Assembly (NCBI GenBank): GCA_947442255.1
Contig: CANEVO010000005.1
Coordinates: 33,956 to 97,955 of the forward strand
Direction: 5' to 3'
DNA from: Opitutia bacterium
GTDB lineage: Bacteria > Verrucomicrobiota > Verrucomicrobiae > Opitutales > Opitutaceae
DNA: 64,000 bases
Shown here: positions 21,198 to 29,533 of the stretch, piece by piece
Numbering within the stretch: position 1 is the stretch's first letter
Layout: each line of letters starts with the position of its first letter
The notes under the pieces: generated by a model
What the model saw: the letters and a program-made list of their open reading frames with translations, nothing else
The model's database searches: none
What the model was told of the DNA's origin: nothing
Program-made: the position numbers and the translations under genes

Positions 21198-21870
21198 AAA
21201 GTTCGAGGTGCAGGCGGTGCGCGTAGCGATAGCCCCGGGCCTTGCACAGCTCTCCCAGCCACTCCGCCCGCCCGAGGATTTTTTCCAGCGTCGTGCCCTC
21301 CGGCATCAGCAGCACCTTGTGCCGTGGAACGTCGCGCTTCAGCGCCGCGAGCATGGCCTCGAGTTCATCGACATCCTCCGGCCGTGCGACCACGAACTTG
21401 AATTGATAGGGATAGCGATCGATCCAGGCCCGCACCACGTCCGGCTGCCAGCGGGTGGCTTCGTGCTTTTTGCGCCACGCCGCGTGCTCGATTGGATCCG
21501 GCGCGGAGTTCAACAGCTTGGGCGACAGCGACGCGAGATCGCAGGCGATGTCGCCCGGCGCAATCGTTGCCGCGGTTTCGATGGTGATATGGCGGCCGCT
21601 TTTCCTCAGCTCGGCCGCGAGATCGCGCAGCTCCTGGGCGAGCATCGGTTCACCCCCGGTCAGAACAACGTGGCGCGTCCGGGGATGCGCTTCCACCGCC
21701 GCGACGATCTGCGCCACGGTCCGGTGCTCCCCCTCGGGATTCCACGAGGCATAGGGCGTGTCGCACCACGTGCAGCGCAAATTGCAGCCGCTCGTGCGCA
21801 CAAAAACCGACGGCATGCCAGTGAGCTCACCCTCACCCTGGAGCGAATGGAATATCTCGGCGATCAGCAT
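21175..21870 (-). CDS. queE: 7-carboxy-7-deazaguanine synthase QueE
   Basis: A 231-residue radical SAM enzyme of queuosine synthesis, turning carboxy-tetrahydropterin into 7-carboxy-7-deazaguanine. It has FHSLQGEGELTGMPSVFVRT then C29-x3-C33-x2-C36 (CNLRCTWCDT) for the 4Fe-4S cluster and the SAM site VLTGGEPML. It follows queC on the same strand, and QueC uses its product. Only a hairpin repeat separates the two genes; the start codon is adjacent to the repeat. Confidence 0.95.
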   Translation of the reverse strand: MLIAEIFHSLQGEGELTGMPSVFVRTSGCNLRCTWCDTPYASWNPEGEHRTVAQIVAAVEAHPRTRHVVLTGGEPMLAQELRDLAAELRKSGRHITIETAATIAPGDIACDLASLSPKLLNSAPDPIEHAAWRKKHEATRWQPDVVRAWIDRYPYQFKFVVARPEDVDELEAMLAALKRDVPRHKVLLMPEGTTLEKILGRAEWLGELCKARGYRYAHRLHLELYGNRRGT

Positions 21871-21872
21871 CG

Positions 21873-21946
21873 AACAAAGAGAACGAGAACGATTACGAGC
21901 AGGAGAACGAGCTGCGATTTCCTCGTTCTCTTAATCATTCTCTTTT
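21873..21946 (-). repeat. Hairpin repeat between queC and queE, GAACGA-type arms
   Basis: On the minus strand, GAGAATGATTAAGAGAACGAG-like sequence is followed by a 10-base loop region and a complementary arm rich in CGTTCT (CTCGTTCTC pairs perfectly with GAGAACGAG). The first arm encodes the last residues and the TAA stop of queC. The queE start codon follows within a few bases of the second arm. The arms resemble those flanking the four-helix-bundle gene at 60.4-60.9 kb (both contain GATTA-AGA/CGA within A/G-C-GA repeats). Confidence 0.6.
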
Positions 21947-22626
21947 TTCGGTTTGGCCGGCAGTAGCGCCAACGAGGCGTAAACCGTCGGATCCACCAGC
22001 TCCGCCGCGACAAAGGCCTCCCGCCGTTCGACGCAGGTGCCGCATTTGCCGCAATGCATCGGCCCGCCTTTGTAGCACGACCAGGTGCGCGCGAAATCCA
22101 CCCCGAGCCGGGTCCCCTCAACCGCAATTCCGGCTTTGTTCAGCGCGATGAAAGGACGGAGCAGCTGTACTTCGACATAGGTGCCAAGCCGCATCGCATC
22201 GCCCATCGCCCGCATGAAGTCCTCGCGGCAGTCCGGATAGATCGCGTGGTCGCCGCCGTGCGCTGCGATCACGAGTCCCGCCGCACCCACGCTCTCCGCG
22301 AAACCGGCGGCAATCGAAAGCATGATGGCATTCCGAAACGGCACGACCGTCTGCTTCATGTTTTCCGCCTCGTAATGGCCCTCCGGAATCTCGCCACCGC
22401 TCTTCAGTAGGTCAGACGCAAACAGCCGGTTCACGAAATCGAGCACGATCACCTCGTGCCGCGCGCCGATCCGCGCAGCGTGCTCCGCGGCAAACGGGAT
22501 CTCCCGATGGTTGTGCTTTGCGCCGTAGTCGAAGCTCACGGCCGCGACCACCTCATGTCCGGACCGCGCCCAATGGAGCGCCGTCACGGAATCCATGCCG
22601 CCAGAGCAAAGCACTACGACTTTCAT
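21931..22626 (-). CDS. queC: 7-cyano-7-deazaguanine synthase QueC
   Basis: A 231-residue ATP-dependent enzyme making preQ0 from the QueE product. The PP-loop is VVLCSGGMDSVTALHWA. The zinc site is CYKGGPMHCGKCGTCVERR. ATG 22626 directly precedes KVVVLCSGGMDS; longer readings are out of family. The C-terminal K-E-N-D and stop codon lie in the adjoining repeat. queD and queF are not in the window. Confidence 0.96.
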   Translation of the reverse strand: MKVVVLCSGGMDSVTALHWARSGHEVVAAVSFDYGAKHNHREIPFAAEHAARIGARHEVIVLDFVNRLFASDLLKSGGEIPEGHYEAENMKQTVVPFRNAIMLSIAAGFAESVGAAGLVIAAHGGDHAIYPDCREDFMRAMGDAMRLGTYVEVQLLRPFIALNKAGIAVEGTRLGVDFARTWSCYKGGPMHCGKCGTCVERREAFVAAELVDPTVYASLALLPAKPKKEND

Positions 22627-22715
22627 CGCCGCACCCTGTCGCGGGATTGTCCCGGTTGCAAAATTCTTCTCCGGCCGGCGGCTCCGCTCGAGCGCCCGCC
22701 GCCTTGCGGCCCGGC

Positions 22716-24134
22716 CTACTTCGAAAGCCGGTCGAGGATGTTCTTCGTGATTTGCTCGACGGCCTTGTCCCCGCCGCGCAAGCCATGCGCCCAATCCGTC
22801 GTGCCGGCCGTGAAAACCGTGCCGCCCTTGGTGTAGACGCCCAGGCTAGCGGCGCCCGTGCGGCCCTTTTCCCAGCGCTCATACCATTCGCTGTCGTCCG
22901 GATGCCAGCGCACCGGACAGGTGCCGAGCACCGTGAACGTCTCCGGCGTGCCGTCGCGATGCGTGGCAAACGGCAGCCCGTCCCGCCATTCGAGTTCGGC
23001 GCCGTCCGCTTCGTAACCGACGATGGTGTCCTTCGCGCCAAACACGTCGCCGCGCTTGAGGCCGCTGCCCTCGAAAACCCAGTGTTCGGGCCGGTGCACC
23101 GTGAACTCCGCCGGTTCATTCATGAACTGGCCGTGGCTCTTGCGGTATCCGCCCCAGAGGAAGCCGACGCCGGAAAGCTGGTTCTCCGGACGCTTCAAAA
23201 GGTGGTGACTCCAGAGCGTGGACAGGGTCTTGAAATCGCCGGTCTGGTAGACGGGGTCGGAATGATAGTTCTGCTTCCAGCAAACCAGCGCCCGGCTGCT
23301 GTCTTCGCTGCGCACCTGCCAGCAAATCGAATTGCCGCTGAAAAACGCGACGTTGCCGCCCTTGGCGATGAAAGCCTCCAAGTTGTCGCGCATCGGCGTG
23401 CTCCAGTACTCATCGTGGCCCACGCTGAGGACGAGACGGTAGTGGTTGAGCAGCTCGGGACGGACCTCGAGATCGCTGTTCACCGCGTAGTCGAGCGTAT
23501 AGCCATTGCTTTCCGCCCAAGCGACGAAGGGATGTTCCCACGTGTTGAACTGCGACTGCGGCGGACGGTCGAACGACACCCGGCTGCCCTGATTTTTTCC
23601 GAGGCCGTTGAAAGCGTAGAGACTGAAGCCGCCCCAATTATTGTAGGCGTTGTAAGTATTGGCCGAGAGTTGGATCAGAATCTTGGTTTTCGAACCCGGT
23701 TCGGCGGCCCGCACCACGAACCAAGCCTCGGCCTCGGCCTTGCGCCGGCCGCGCTGCGACCATTGCCCGCCACGATCCTCGATCCGGAAGGTCGCGAGAT
23801 AGTAACCGCTGCGCCAGTCCTTCGGGATCGTCACGCGAAACGCCTCCGGCCAGGCGCAGCCGCGCGACGACGCGCTTTCCGGCACCGGGTGCGTGCGGCC
23901 TGGAATGTTTTCCTTCGACCAAACCACGTCGCTGGTGGCGCCCACGCGTTTGATTTCGACGGAGAACTTCTGCGCCCCGGTCGACACGTGAAACGTCACG
24001 TCCTCCCCGGGGGCCACGCTGAGCTGGCCGGTGTATCCTTCGATAAAGAAGGGCGGAGCTTCCGCGGCCGACCCGGCCGAATGAAAACCAGACGAAATGA
24101 GCAGGAGGGCGAGGAGGAAGCGGGGCAGTTTCAC
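22716..24134 (-). CDS. Secreted protein with N,N-dimethylformamidase beta-subunit-like domain
   Basis: About 472 residues starting from a GTG that gives a clean signal peptide (V-KLPRFLLALLLISSG, cleavage near SAAEA); an ATG at 24176 adds 14 residues. An N-terminal beta-sandwich (about 30-150) is followed by the DMFase large-subunit-type region: NWGGFSLYAF, VLSVGHDEYWSTPMRD, GGNVAFFSGNSICWQVR, and GTTDWAHGL near the end. Proteins with this domain are rarely characterised, so real substrate is unknown; exported location is clear. Confidence 0.75.
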   Translation of the reverse strand: MKLPRFLLALLLISSGFHSAGSAAEAPPFFIEGYTGQLSVAPGEDVTFHVSTGAQKFSVEIKRVGATSDVVWSKENIPGRTHPVPESASSRGCAWPEAFRVTIPKDWRSGYYLATFRIEDRGGQWSQRGRRKAEAEAWFVVRAAEPGSKTKILIQLSANTYNAYNNWGGFSLYAFNGLGKNQGSRVSFDRPPQSQFNTWEHPFVAWAESNGYTLDYAVNSDLEVRPELLNHYRLVLSVGHDEYWSTPMRDNLEAFIAKGGNVAFFSGNSICWQVRSEDSSRALVCWKQNYHSDPVYQTGDFKTLSTLWSHHLLKRPENQLSGVGFLWGGYRKSHGQFMNEPAEFTVHRPEHWVFEGSGLKRGDVFGAKDTIVGYEADGAELEWRDGLPFATHRDGTPETFTVLGTCPVRWHPDDSEWYERWEKGRTGAASLGVYTKGGTVFTAGTTDWAHGLRGGDKAVEQITKNILDRLSK

Positions 24135-24219
24135 GATCGGCGAGCCTGCGCCGCATGCGTTTTGCCGCAACCGCAAATGTCTGGAACTCGAATCTCCACC
24201 CCGCTACATCAGCCCCGAT

Positions 24220-25383
24220 ATGCGCGCGAAGCGAATGGGCCTGGCGGTGGTGTTCCCGGCGTTCGCCGTGCTGCTGGCCGCGAGGGTGGAAAAGCCCGCG
24301 CCCACCAACGTCCTTCCGCCCGGGATGGAACTCGCCGCGCTCCCGCTGGCCGCCCCCGATCCCGTGGACAATCCGATCACACCCGCCAAGATCGCACTCG
24401 GCCGCCTGCTGTTCTTCGATCCGGTTCTTTCGGCCACCAAAGACGTGGCGTGCGCCACCTGCCACCATCCCGCCTTCGGGTGGGCGGACGGACGCTCCAC
24501 CCCGATCGGTGTCGACGGCGCGGGCCCCGGTCCGGCGCGGGTGTTTCGCACGACGAGCAACCGGCCGCTGCTCACCCGCAACACGCCTTCGATCGTCAAC
24601 GCCGCGTTCAACGGCCTGCTCAGCGGCACGGCCCTGGATCCCGCCAAGTCGCCGATGTTTTGGGACGCACGGGTCGCCGGGCTGGAAACCCAGGCGTTCG
24701 TGCCGCTGCGATCGCACGAAGAAATGCGCGGCGATGTTTGTGCGGAGGCGGACGCCGTCGCCCGGGCCGTCGGGGCCGTCGGCTCGATCGCCGAATACCG
24801 CGAGCGATTCGCGGTGGCATTCGGCCGGCCGGCGGCCGGCGCCGTGACCGCCGAAACGCTCGCCAAGGCCATCGCGGCGTTCGAACGGTCGCTGGTCGCG
24901 CCGCACACACCCTTCGACCGGTTTCAACGCGGCGAGACCGCCGCCCTGGACGTGGAGGCGCAGCGGGGCCTGAAGGTCTTTCGGGATGCCGGGTGCATCC
25001 TTTGCCACGGCGGACCGATGTTTTCGGATTTCAAACTGCATTTCATCGGCGTGACCGATGCGACGGCGGGTGGGGGAGGCGCCGTCCGCACGCCCACGTT
25101 GCGCAATCTTCCCCGAACGGCTCCCTACATGCATGACGGCAGCTTCCGTTCCCTTGGGGATGTCTTTACTTTCTACGAGCAGCTGGGCGACCGCGCCAGC
25201 GAAACCCTGGATGGCGGGGACAAAAGCGCCCCCATCCCGCTCGACCCGTTGCTGCAGCAGATCGACCTCGCGCCGGAGAACTTTCCCGCGCTCGAAGCCT
25301 TTCTTCGCGCACTGAACGATGACGGTTACGACCGGACCGTTCCCACCCAGGTGCCCAGCGGTCTGCCGGTGGCCGGGAATTAG
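24220..25383 (+). CDS. Di-haem cytochrome c peroxidase / MauG-family protein
   Basis: A 387-residue exported protein with two haem c sites, CATCHH (Cys78, Cys81, His82) and CILCHG in the second half. The family landmarks ALGRLLFFDPVLSATKDVAC and RNTPSIVNAAFNGLL are present, as is PTLRNLPRTAPYMHDGSF. It begins with a membrane or signal helix (GLAVVFPAFAVLLAARVE). It should act on peroxide or as a MauG-like oxidase in the periplasm. It diverges from the DMFase-like gene across about 85 bases. Confidence 0.88.
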   Translation: MRAKRMGLAVVFPAFAVLLAARVEKPAPTNVLPPGMELAALPLAAPDPVDNPITPAKIALGRLLFFDPVLSATKDVACATCHHPAFGWADGRSTPIGVDGAGPGPARVFRTTSNRPLLTRNTPSIVNAAFNGLLSGTALDPAKSPMFWDARVAGLETQAFVPLRSHEEMRGDVCAEADAVARAVGAVGSIAEYRERFAVAFGRPAAGAVTAETLAKAIAAFERSLVAPHTPFDRFQRGETAALDVEAQRGLKVFRDAGCILCHGGPMFSDFKLHFIGVTDATAGGGGAVRTPTLRNLPRTAPYMHDGSFRSLGDVFTFYEQLGDRASETLDGGDKSAPIPLDPLLQQIDLAPENFPALEAFLRALNDDGYDRTVPTQVPSGLPVAGN

Positions 25384-25401
25384 AATTCCCCCCCCGCCGG
25401 T

Positions 25402-26661
25402 CTAGCCGGCGAACGTCGTCATCAACTCGGCGTATATCTTCGCACTCGCGAGCAATTCGGACACTTTCGCGCGTTCGTTGACGCCATGGTAATCCACTCC
25501 GCCCGGTCCGTAGCCCAGCGTGGGAATTCGCCGATGGTAGGAGAAGAAATGCATGTCGTTGAACCCCGTCGAAACGTTGAAGGCCGCTTTCTCCCGCCGG
25601 ACCCGGCCGACACAGTCCGCCATCGTCGCGAAAAGCGGACCGGTGGGCGGCGAAAAGCACGCAAAGTTTTCCGAGATCTTGCGCAGCGTGATTTTGCACC
25701 CCGAAATTTTCCGCGCGGCCGCCGCGAGGAAGGCCCGCAACTCGCGTTCGGCGGCGGCGTGGTCTTCGACGGGCAATACCCGGCGATCGATCGTGAACCG
25801 CGCCAGCGCCGGCACGGTGTTGATCTTGGCCCCGCTGCCACAGTCGAACTCACCCCCGACGTTGATCGTCGGCCGCATCGTCTTGCCTTCCGGCGTCCGC
25901 CAGCGGCGGCCGGCCAGCCTTCGCTGGTAGGTTTTGAGGGCCAGGACGAGCGCGGCCATTTTTTCGAGTGCGTTAACGCCGAGTTCCGGCTGCGAGCCGT
26001 GGGCCGCGCGGCCCTGCACCGTGACTTCGAGCCAGAGGCAGCCGTTGTGCCCGCAGCAAACGGTGCGGCCCTCGCCACCTTCCATCACCACGGCGTAATC
26101 CGGCCGGATGGGTGCATGCGCCACGAGCCAGCCGGACCCCAGGGCCGAATCGGTTTCCTCATCGGCCGTGAATGAGACCTCGATATTGAGCCGCGGCGAC
26201 CGGCCGGTGGCGCGCAGGGCGCGCAACGCCATCAGGAGGCTCGCGATCGAACCCTTCATGTCGGCGGTGCCGCGCCCGTAAATCCAGCCGCGCGCGATCG
26301 CTCCACTGAAGGCGCTGCCATGCTTCCACCGTCCAGAAACGGGCACCACGTCGTAATGCGCGTTGAAATGCAGGGTTTTCTTCGCGCCGCGCACGGCCAT
26401 CCGGCCCAGCAAATTGAACCGGGGAAACGCGTGCTGCTCCGGCGGGAGCGAGCGTTTCAAAACCGCCGCCGGGATCGTATAACGCTTCGCCCGGAGACCC
26501 ACCGCTTCCAGTTCGGCGCGCAGCCAGGCGGTGATCGTGTCGTAGTTTTCCCCCGGCGGGTTGATCGTGGAGACGCCGACCAGCTGCTGCAGCCGACCCA
26601 ACAACTCGTCGGGATTGCGTTCGATGAAATCGGCGGGAGTCACGAGACGGATAAGATCCAC
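25402..26661 (-). CDS. M20-family metallopeptidase (ArgE/DapE/CPG2 type)
   Basis: A 419-residue cytosolic zinc hydrolase removing acyl or amino-acid groups. Metal and catalytic landmarks are HFNAHYDVVPVSGRW, YGRGTADMKGS, TADEETDSALGS and the late His segment MHFFSYHRRIPTLGYGPGGV. The dimerisation insert (about 190-300) is present. The exact substrate (N-acetyl-ornithine, succinyl-diaminopimelate or a dipeptide) cannot be told. It ends 18 bases from the convergent peroxidase gene. Confidence 0.85.
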   Translation of the reverse strand: MDLIRLVTPADFIERNPDELLGRLQQLVGVSTINPPGENYDTITAWLRAELEAVGLRAKRYTIPAAVLKRSLPPEQHAFPRFNLLGRMAVRGAKKTLHFNAHYDVVPVSGRWKHGSAFSGAIARGWIYGRGTADMKGSIASLLMALRALRATGRSPRLNIEVSFTADEETDSALGSGWLVAHAPIRPDYAVVMEGGEGRTVCCGHNGCLWLEVTVQGRAAHGSQPELGVNALEKMAALVLALKTYQRRLAGRRWRTPEGKTMRPTINVGGEFDCGSGAKINTVPALARFTIDRRVLPVEDHAAAERELRAFLAAAARKISGCKITLRKISENFACFSPPTGPLFATMADCVGRVRREKAAFNVSTGFNDMHFFSYHRRIPTLGYGPGGVDYHGVNERAKVSELLASAKIYAELMTTFAG

Positions 26662-26752
26662 GGATCAACGCCAAACGCCAGCCGCCAGCACTTGGGCCCT
26701 TCGTGTCAGATGACTTTTGACAGTGCGGGACGGCCTGCCCACCTTGACTTTC

Positions 26753-27388
26753 GTGCCACTGGCCGAACTCAGAAAAGACTATTCCCTCGCCGGACTCGCC
26801 GAAAAGGATCTGGCGCGCGATCCCTTCCGCCAGTTCGAAAAATGGTTTCAGGAAGCGGAGGCGGCCAAGGTGGTCGAGCCCAACGCGATGACTCTGGCCA
26901 CGGCCGGAAAGGACGGACGGCCTTCCGCGCGGACCGTTTTGCTGAAGGGCGTCGATGGGCGCGGCTTCGTTTTCTATTCGAACTACGAAAGCCGCAAGGG
27001 CCGGGAACTGGAAATCAACCCGCACGCGACCCTCGTGTTTCCGTGGCTCACTTTGGAACGCCAGGTCATCGTCGAGGGGCCGGTGGTCAAAGTCGCGCGC
27101 GAGGAGAGCGAGGCTTATTTTCACTCGCGACCGCGCGCCAGCCAGCTCGGCGCCTGGGTGTCGCAGCAAAGCTCGATCATCGTCGGCCGGAAGGTGCTGG
27201 AAAGTGCGTTGAAGGAGCTGGAGACGAAGTACGCCGGCCAGGAGGTGCCGTTGCCGCCGCATTGGGGTGGATGGCGCCTGGCGCCGGAAACCGTGGAATT
27301 CTGGCAGGGAAGGCGCAGCCGCCTGCATGACCGGTTGCGGTACCGCCGCCACCAAGACGGCTGGTCGGTCGAACGCCTCGCTCCGTGA
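26753..27388 (+). CDS. pdxH: Pyridoxamine 5'-phosphate oxidase PdxH
   Basis: An FMN enzyme making pyridoxal 5'-phosphate. Family blocks are present in order: LRKDYSLAGLAEKDLARDP, FQEAEAAKVVEPNAMTLATA, GRPSARTVLLKGVDGRGFVF, FYSNYESRKGRELE, and the C-terminal substrate block WGGWRLAPETVEFWQGR-x-x-RLHDR. The start is uncertain: GTG 26753 fits family length, while TTG 26717 or GTG 26723 add about ten residues. Its stop overlaps the next gene's start by four bases (GTGA). Confidence 0.93.
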   Translation: MPLAELRKDYSLAGLAEKDLARDPFRQFEKWFQEAEAAKVVEPNAMTLATAGKDGRPSARTVLLKGVDGRGFVFYSNYESRKGRELEINPHATLVFPWLTLERQVIVEGPVVKVAREESEAYFHSRPRASQLGAWVSQQSSIIVGRKVLESALKELETKYAGQEVPLPPHWGGWRLAPETVEFWQGRRSRLHDRLRYRRHQDGWSVERLAP

Positions 27389-28917
27389 GCGCCAAAAAGA
27401 CCTCTTCCTCAGCCGCCTTGCTGGCGGCGGGCCTCCGGGCCCAAAGCGAAGGCGTCTTCATCGCGGAACGCCGCCCGCGTTCGCGGGCGCTGAAGATCAT
27501 TTTTGTCAACGACAGCTTCTGCGCGATGACCGGCTATACCGCGGCGCAGCTGGTCGGCCGGCCGCACCGTCTGCTGCAAACCGACCGCACCGAGATGGAC
27601 CGCCTCGTGCGGTCCATTGCCCAGGCTCCGACCGGGTCTCCGGTCAGCGGCGACGGCTTCGTCGTACGCGCCGACGGCAGCACCGTGAGCGCCGCCTGGA
27701 ATTTCAATTCGATCTGCGATGCGCAGGGCCGGGTCACCCACGTAGTCGCGACCTATCGCGACCAGACCGAGAAGCGCCGGCTGCAGGAAGCCCTGGTGCA
27801 TTCGCAACGCCTCGACGCGGTCGGCCGGCTCGCCGGCGGCGTGGCGCACGATTTCAACAACCTCCTCTCCGTCATCAACGGATATTGCGAAATGCTCGCC
27901 GCGCACGTCTCCGCCAATCCGCAGGCGTTGCGCGAGGTCGCCGAAATTCACCATGCGGGCCGCAAGGCGGCGGCCCTCACCCAGCAGCTGCTCGCGTTCA
28001 GCCGGCGGCAGCCGCTCAATTCGCGCGTCATCAATCTGAACGATTTGATCCGCGACAACGCGGAAATCCTGCGCCGCCTGATCGGCGAAGCGGGCCGGAT
28101 CGACTTCGAGCTGCGCGAGGGGCTTGCCAACGTACGCACCGATCCCGCGCAGTTTCAGCAGGTCTTGTTGAATCTCGTCCTGAACGCCCGCGATGCCTTG
28201 CGCGATCGAGGTCGCATCGTGGTCACCACGGAAAACCGCGAAATACCCTCGGATAAAAACCGCCGCGTCACCGACACTCCGCCCGGCACCTACGTCGCCC
28301 TCACCGTCGAGGACAACGGCACCGGCATGGACGCCGACACGCAGGCGCATCTCTTCGAGCCTTTTTTCACCACGAAGCCGGAAGGGAAGGGCACCGGGCT
28401 CGGCCTCGCCCTGGTCTACGGCGTCGTCCAGCAAAGCGGAGGGTTCATCAAGGTGAAAAGCGTGCTGCTCGTCGGCTCCACCTTCGAGGTACTGCTGCCG
28501 GCGACCAGCGCTCCGGTCGAGAAGACGCCGACCCCGGTGGCGCCCCTGCCGTCGGTGCGCGGAAGCGAAAGCATTCTGCTGGTCGAGGAGGACGAGGTCG
28601 TGCGCAAGATGGTCGCCGGGATTCTCACCGCGGACGGTTACCGCGTCACGGCCGCCAAAACGTTTGCCGCGCTGGCGCGCGACGACGCGCCAGCTTCGCG
28701 CCCGGTCCAGCTGTTGATCACCAATCTCGTCGGGGAAGGGGAAAAATTCGCCAAGCGGCTGCACACTGTCCAGCCCGGCCTCCGCGTCCTGTGCACCGGC
28801 AACTACGATTTCAAGATGCCGGTCGACTGGCTCCCGGGCGATCGCCAAGTCTGCCTCAACAAACCCTACGCGTTGAGCGAACCCCTCCGGACCGTCCGCA
28901 AATTGCTGGACGCTTAA
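27385..28917 (+). CDS. PAS-domain hybrid histidine kinase with degenerate receiver
   Basis: A 510-residue soluble kinase without membrane segments. A PAS domain spans about 15-130 (IIFVNDSFCAMTGYTAAQLVG). The phospho-His is His155 in GGVAHDFNNLLSVING. The ATPase domain carries N-box NLVLNARDAL, G1 VEDNGTGMD and G2 GKGTGLGLAL. The C-terminal receiver (about 394-510) keeps the acidic EED pair and Lys493, but the phosphoacceptor Asp is Asn447 (LLITNLVG). It probably cannot be phosphorylated there. It starts with GTG overlapping the pdxH stop; sixA follows 90 bases downstream. Confidence 0.88.
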   Translation: MSAKKTSSSAALLAAGLRAQSEGVFIAERRPRSRALKIIFVNDSFCAMTGYTAAQLVGRPHRLLQTDRTEMDRLVRSIAQAPTGSPVSGDGFVVRADGSTVSAAWNFNSICDAQGRVTHVVATYRDQTEKRRLQEALVHSQRLDAVGRLAGGVAHDFNNLLSVINGYCEMLAAHVSANPQALREVAEIHHAGRKAAALTQQLLAFSRRQPLNSRVINLNDLIRDNAEILRRLIGEAGRIDFELREGLANVRTDPAQFQQVLLNLVLNARDALRDRGRIVVTTENREIPSDKNRRVTDTPPGTYVALTVEDNGTGMDADTQAHLFEPFFTTKPEGKGTGLGLALVYGVVQQSGGFIKVKSVLLVGSTFEVLLPATSAPVEKTPTPVAPLPSVRGSESILLVEEDEVVRKMVAGILTADGYRVTAAKTFAALARDDAPASRPVQLLITNLVGEGEKFAKRLHTVQPGLRVLCTGNYDFKMPVDWLPGDRQVCLNKPYALSEPLRTVRKLLDA

Positions 28918-29007
28918 GGCCCGGTCGGAGAATCGAGCGAAGCCCCACCTCCACGCGTCCCCGCTTCCGCCGGTCATTGTTTTTCCGTCAACCGCCTCTC
29001 TCCTGCG

Positions 29008-29472
29008 ATGCTGCTTTATCTCATCCGCCATGGTCACGCCGTCGACCACGCAGACGACGCTGCGCGCCCCCTGAGCCGGCAAGGCCGGGACCAGGTGCGG
29101 GCGATGGCGGATTTTCTCCGGGCCTCCGGGGAATTTACGCCAGCTGAGATGTGGCACAGCTCGCTGGTGCGGGCCCGGGAAACCGCGGAGCTCTTTGCCG
29201 AGCAGATGAAAAAGCCGCCGCAGTTGATCGAAACGGCCGGCCTGCATCCGGAGGATTCTCCCGATCGGATTCTGACGCGGCTCGCGCACGCCAACGTCGA
29301 ATCGCTTGCGCTTGTCGGCCACGAGCCCCACCTCGGCACGCTGGCCTCGCTGCTCGTCGCCCGGTCTCCGGAGCCCCGCTTTGTATTCAAGAAATGCACC
29401 GTGCTCGCGCTGGAAGGCACGCCGCCTTGGTGTCAGGTGCGCTGGCAAATCTCCCCGGAGCTCCTACCATGA
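29008..29472 (+). CDS. sixA: Phosphohistidine phosphatase SixA-like
   Basis: A 154-residue histidine-phosphatase-superfamily enzyme. The catalytic RHG motif (LYLIRHGHAVDHADDAARPL, His8) and the second His in LVGHEPHLGTLASLL are present, with the SixA-typical LSRQGRDQVRAMADFL and MWHSSLVRARETAELF. SixA removes phosphate from histidine in signalling or PTS proteins. Its place right after a histidine kinase suggests, but does not prove, that it acts on that pathway. Confidence 0.88.
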   Translation: MLLYLIRHGHAVDHADDAARPLSRQGRDQVRAMADFLRASGEFTPAEMWHSSLVRARETAELFAEQMKKPPQLIETAGLHPEDSPDRILTRLAHANVESLALVGHEPHLGTLASLLVARSPEPRFVFKKCTVLALEGTPPWCQVRWQISPELLP

Positions 29473-29533
29473 ATTCCCGCCCCGGCAGGCCTCGGTCCAC
29501 GGTCCCACACCCGGTGCGCTCCCGCCCGAATCC

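Noticed and set aside
22518..25136. 872-codon open frame on the plus strand across queC, the DMFase-like gene and the peroxidase
   Set aside because: Overlaps three well-supported genes, is low-complexity and Arg/Pro-rich, and has no recognisable domain; it is a product of GC-rich codon bias.
26717..26752. TTGACA at 26717 as a promoter for pdxH
   Set aside because: No acceptable -10 hexamer lies 16-18 bases downstream, and the position is also a possible alternative start codon.
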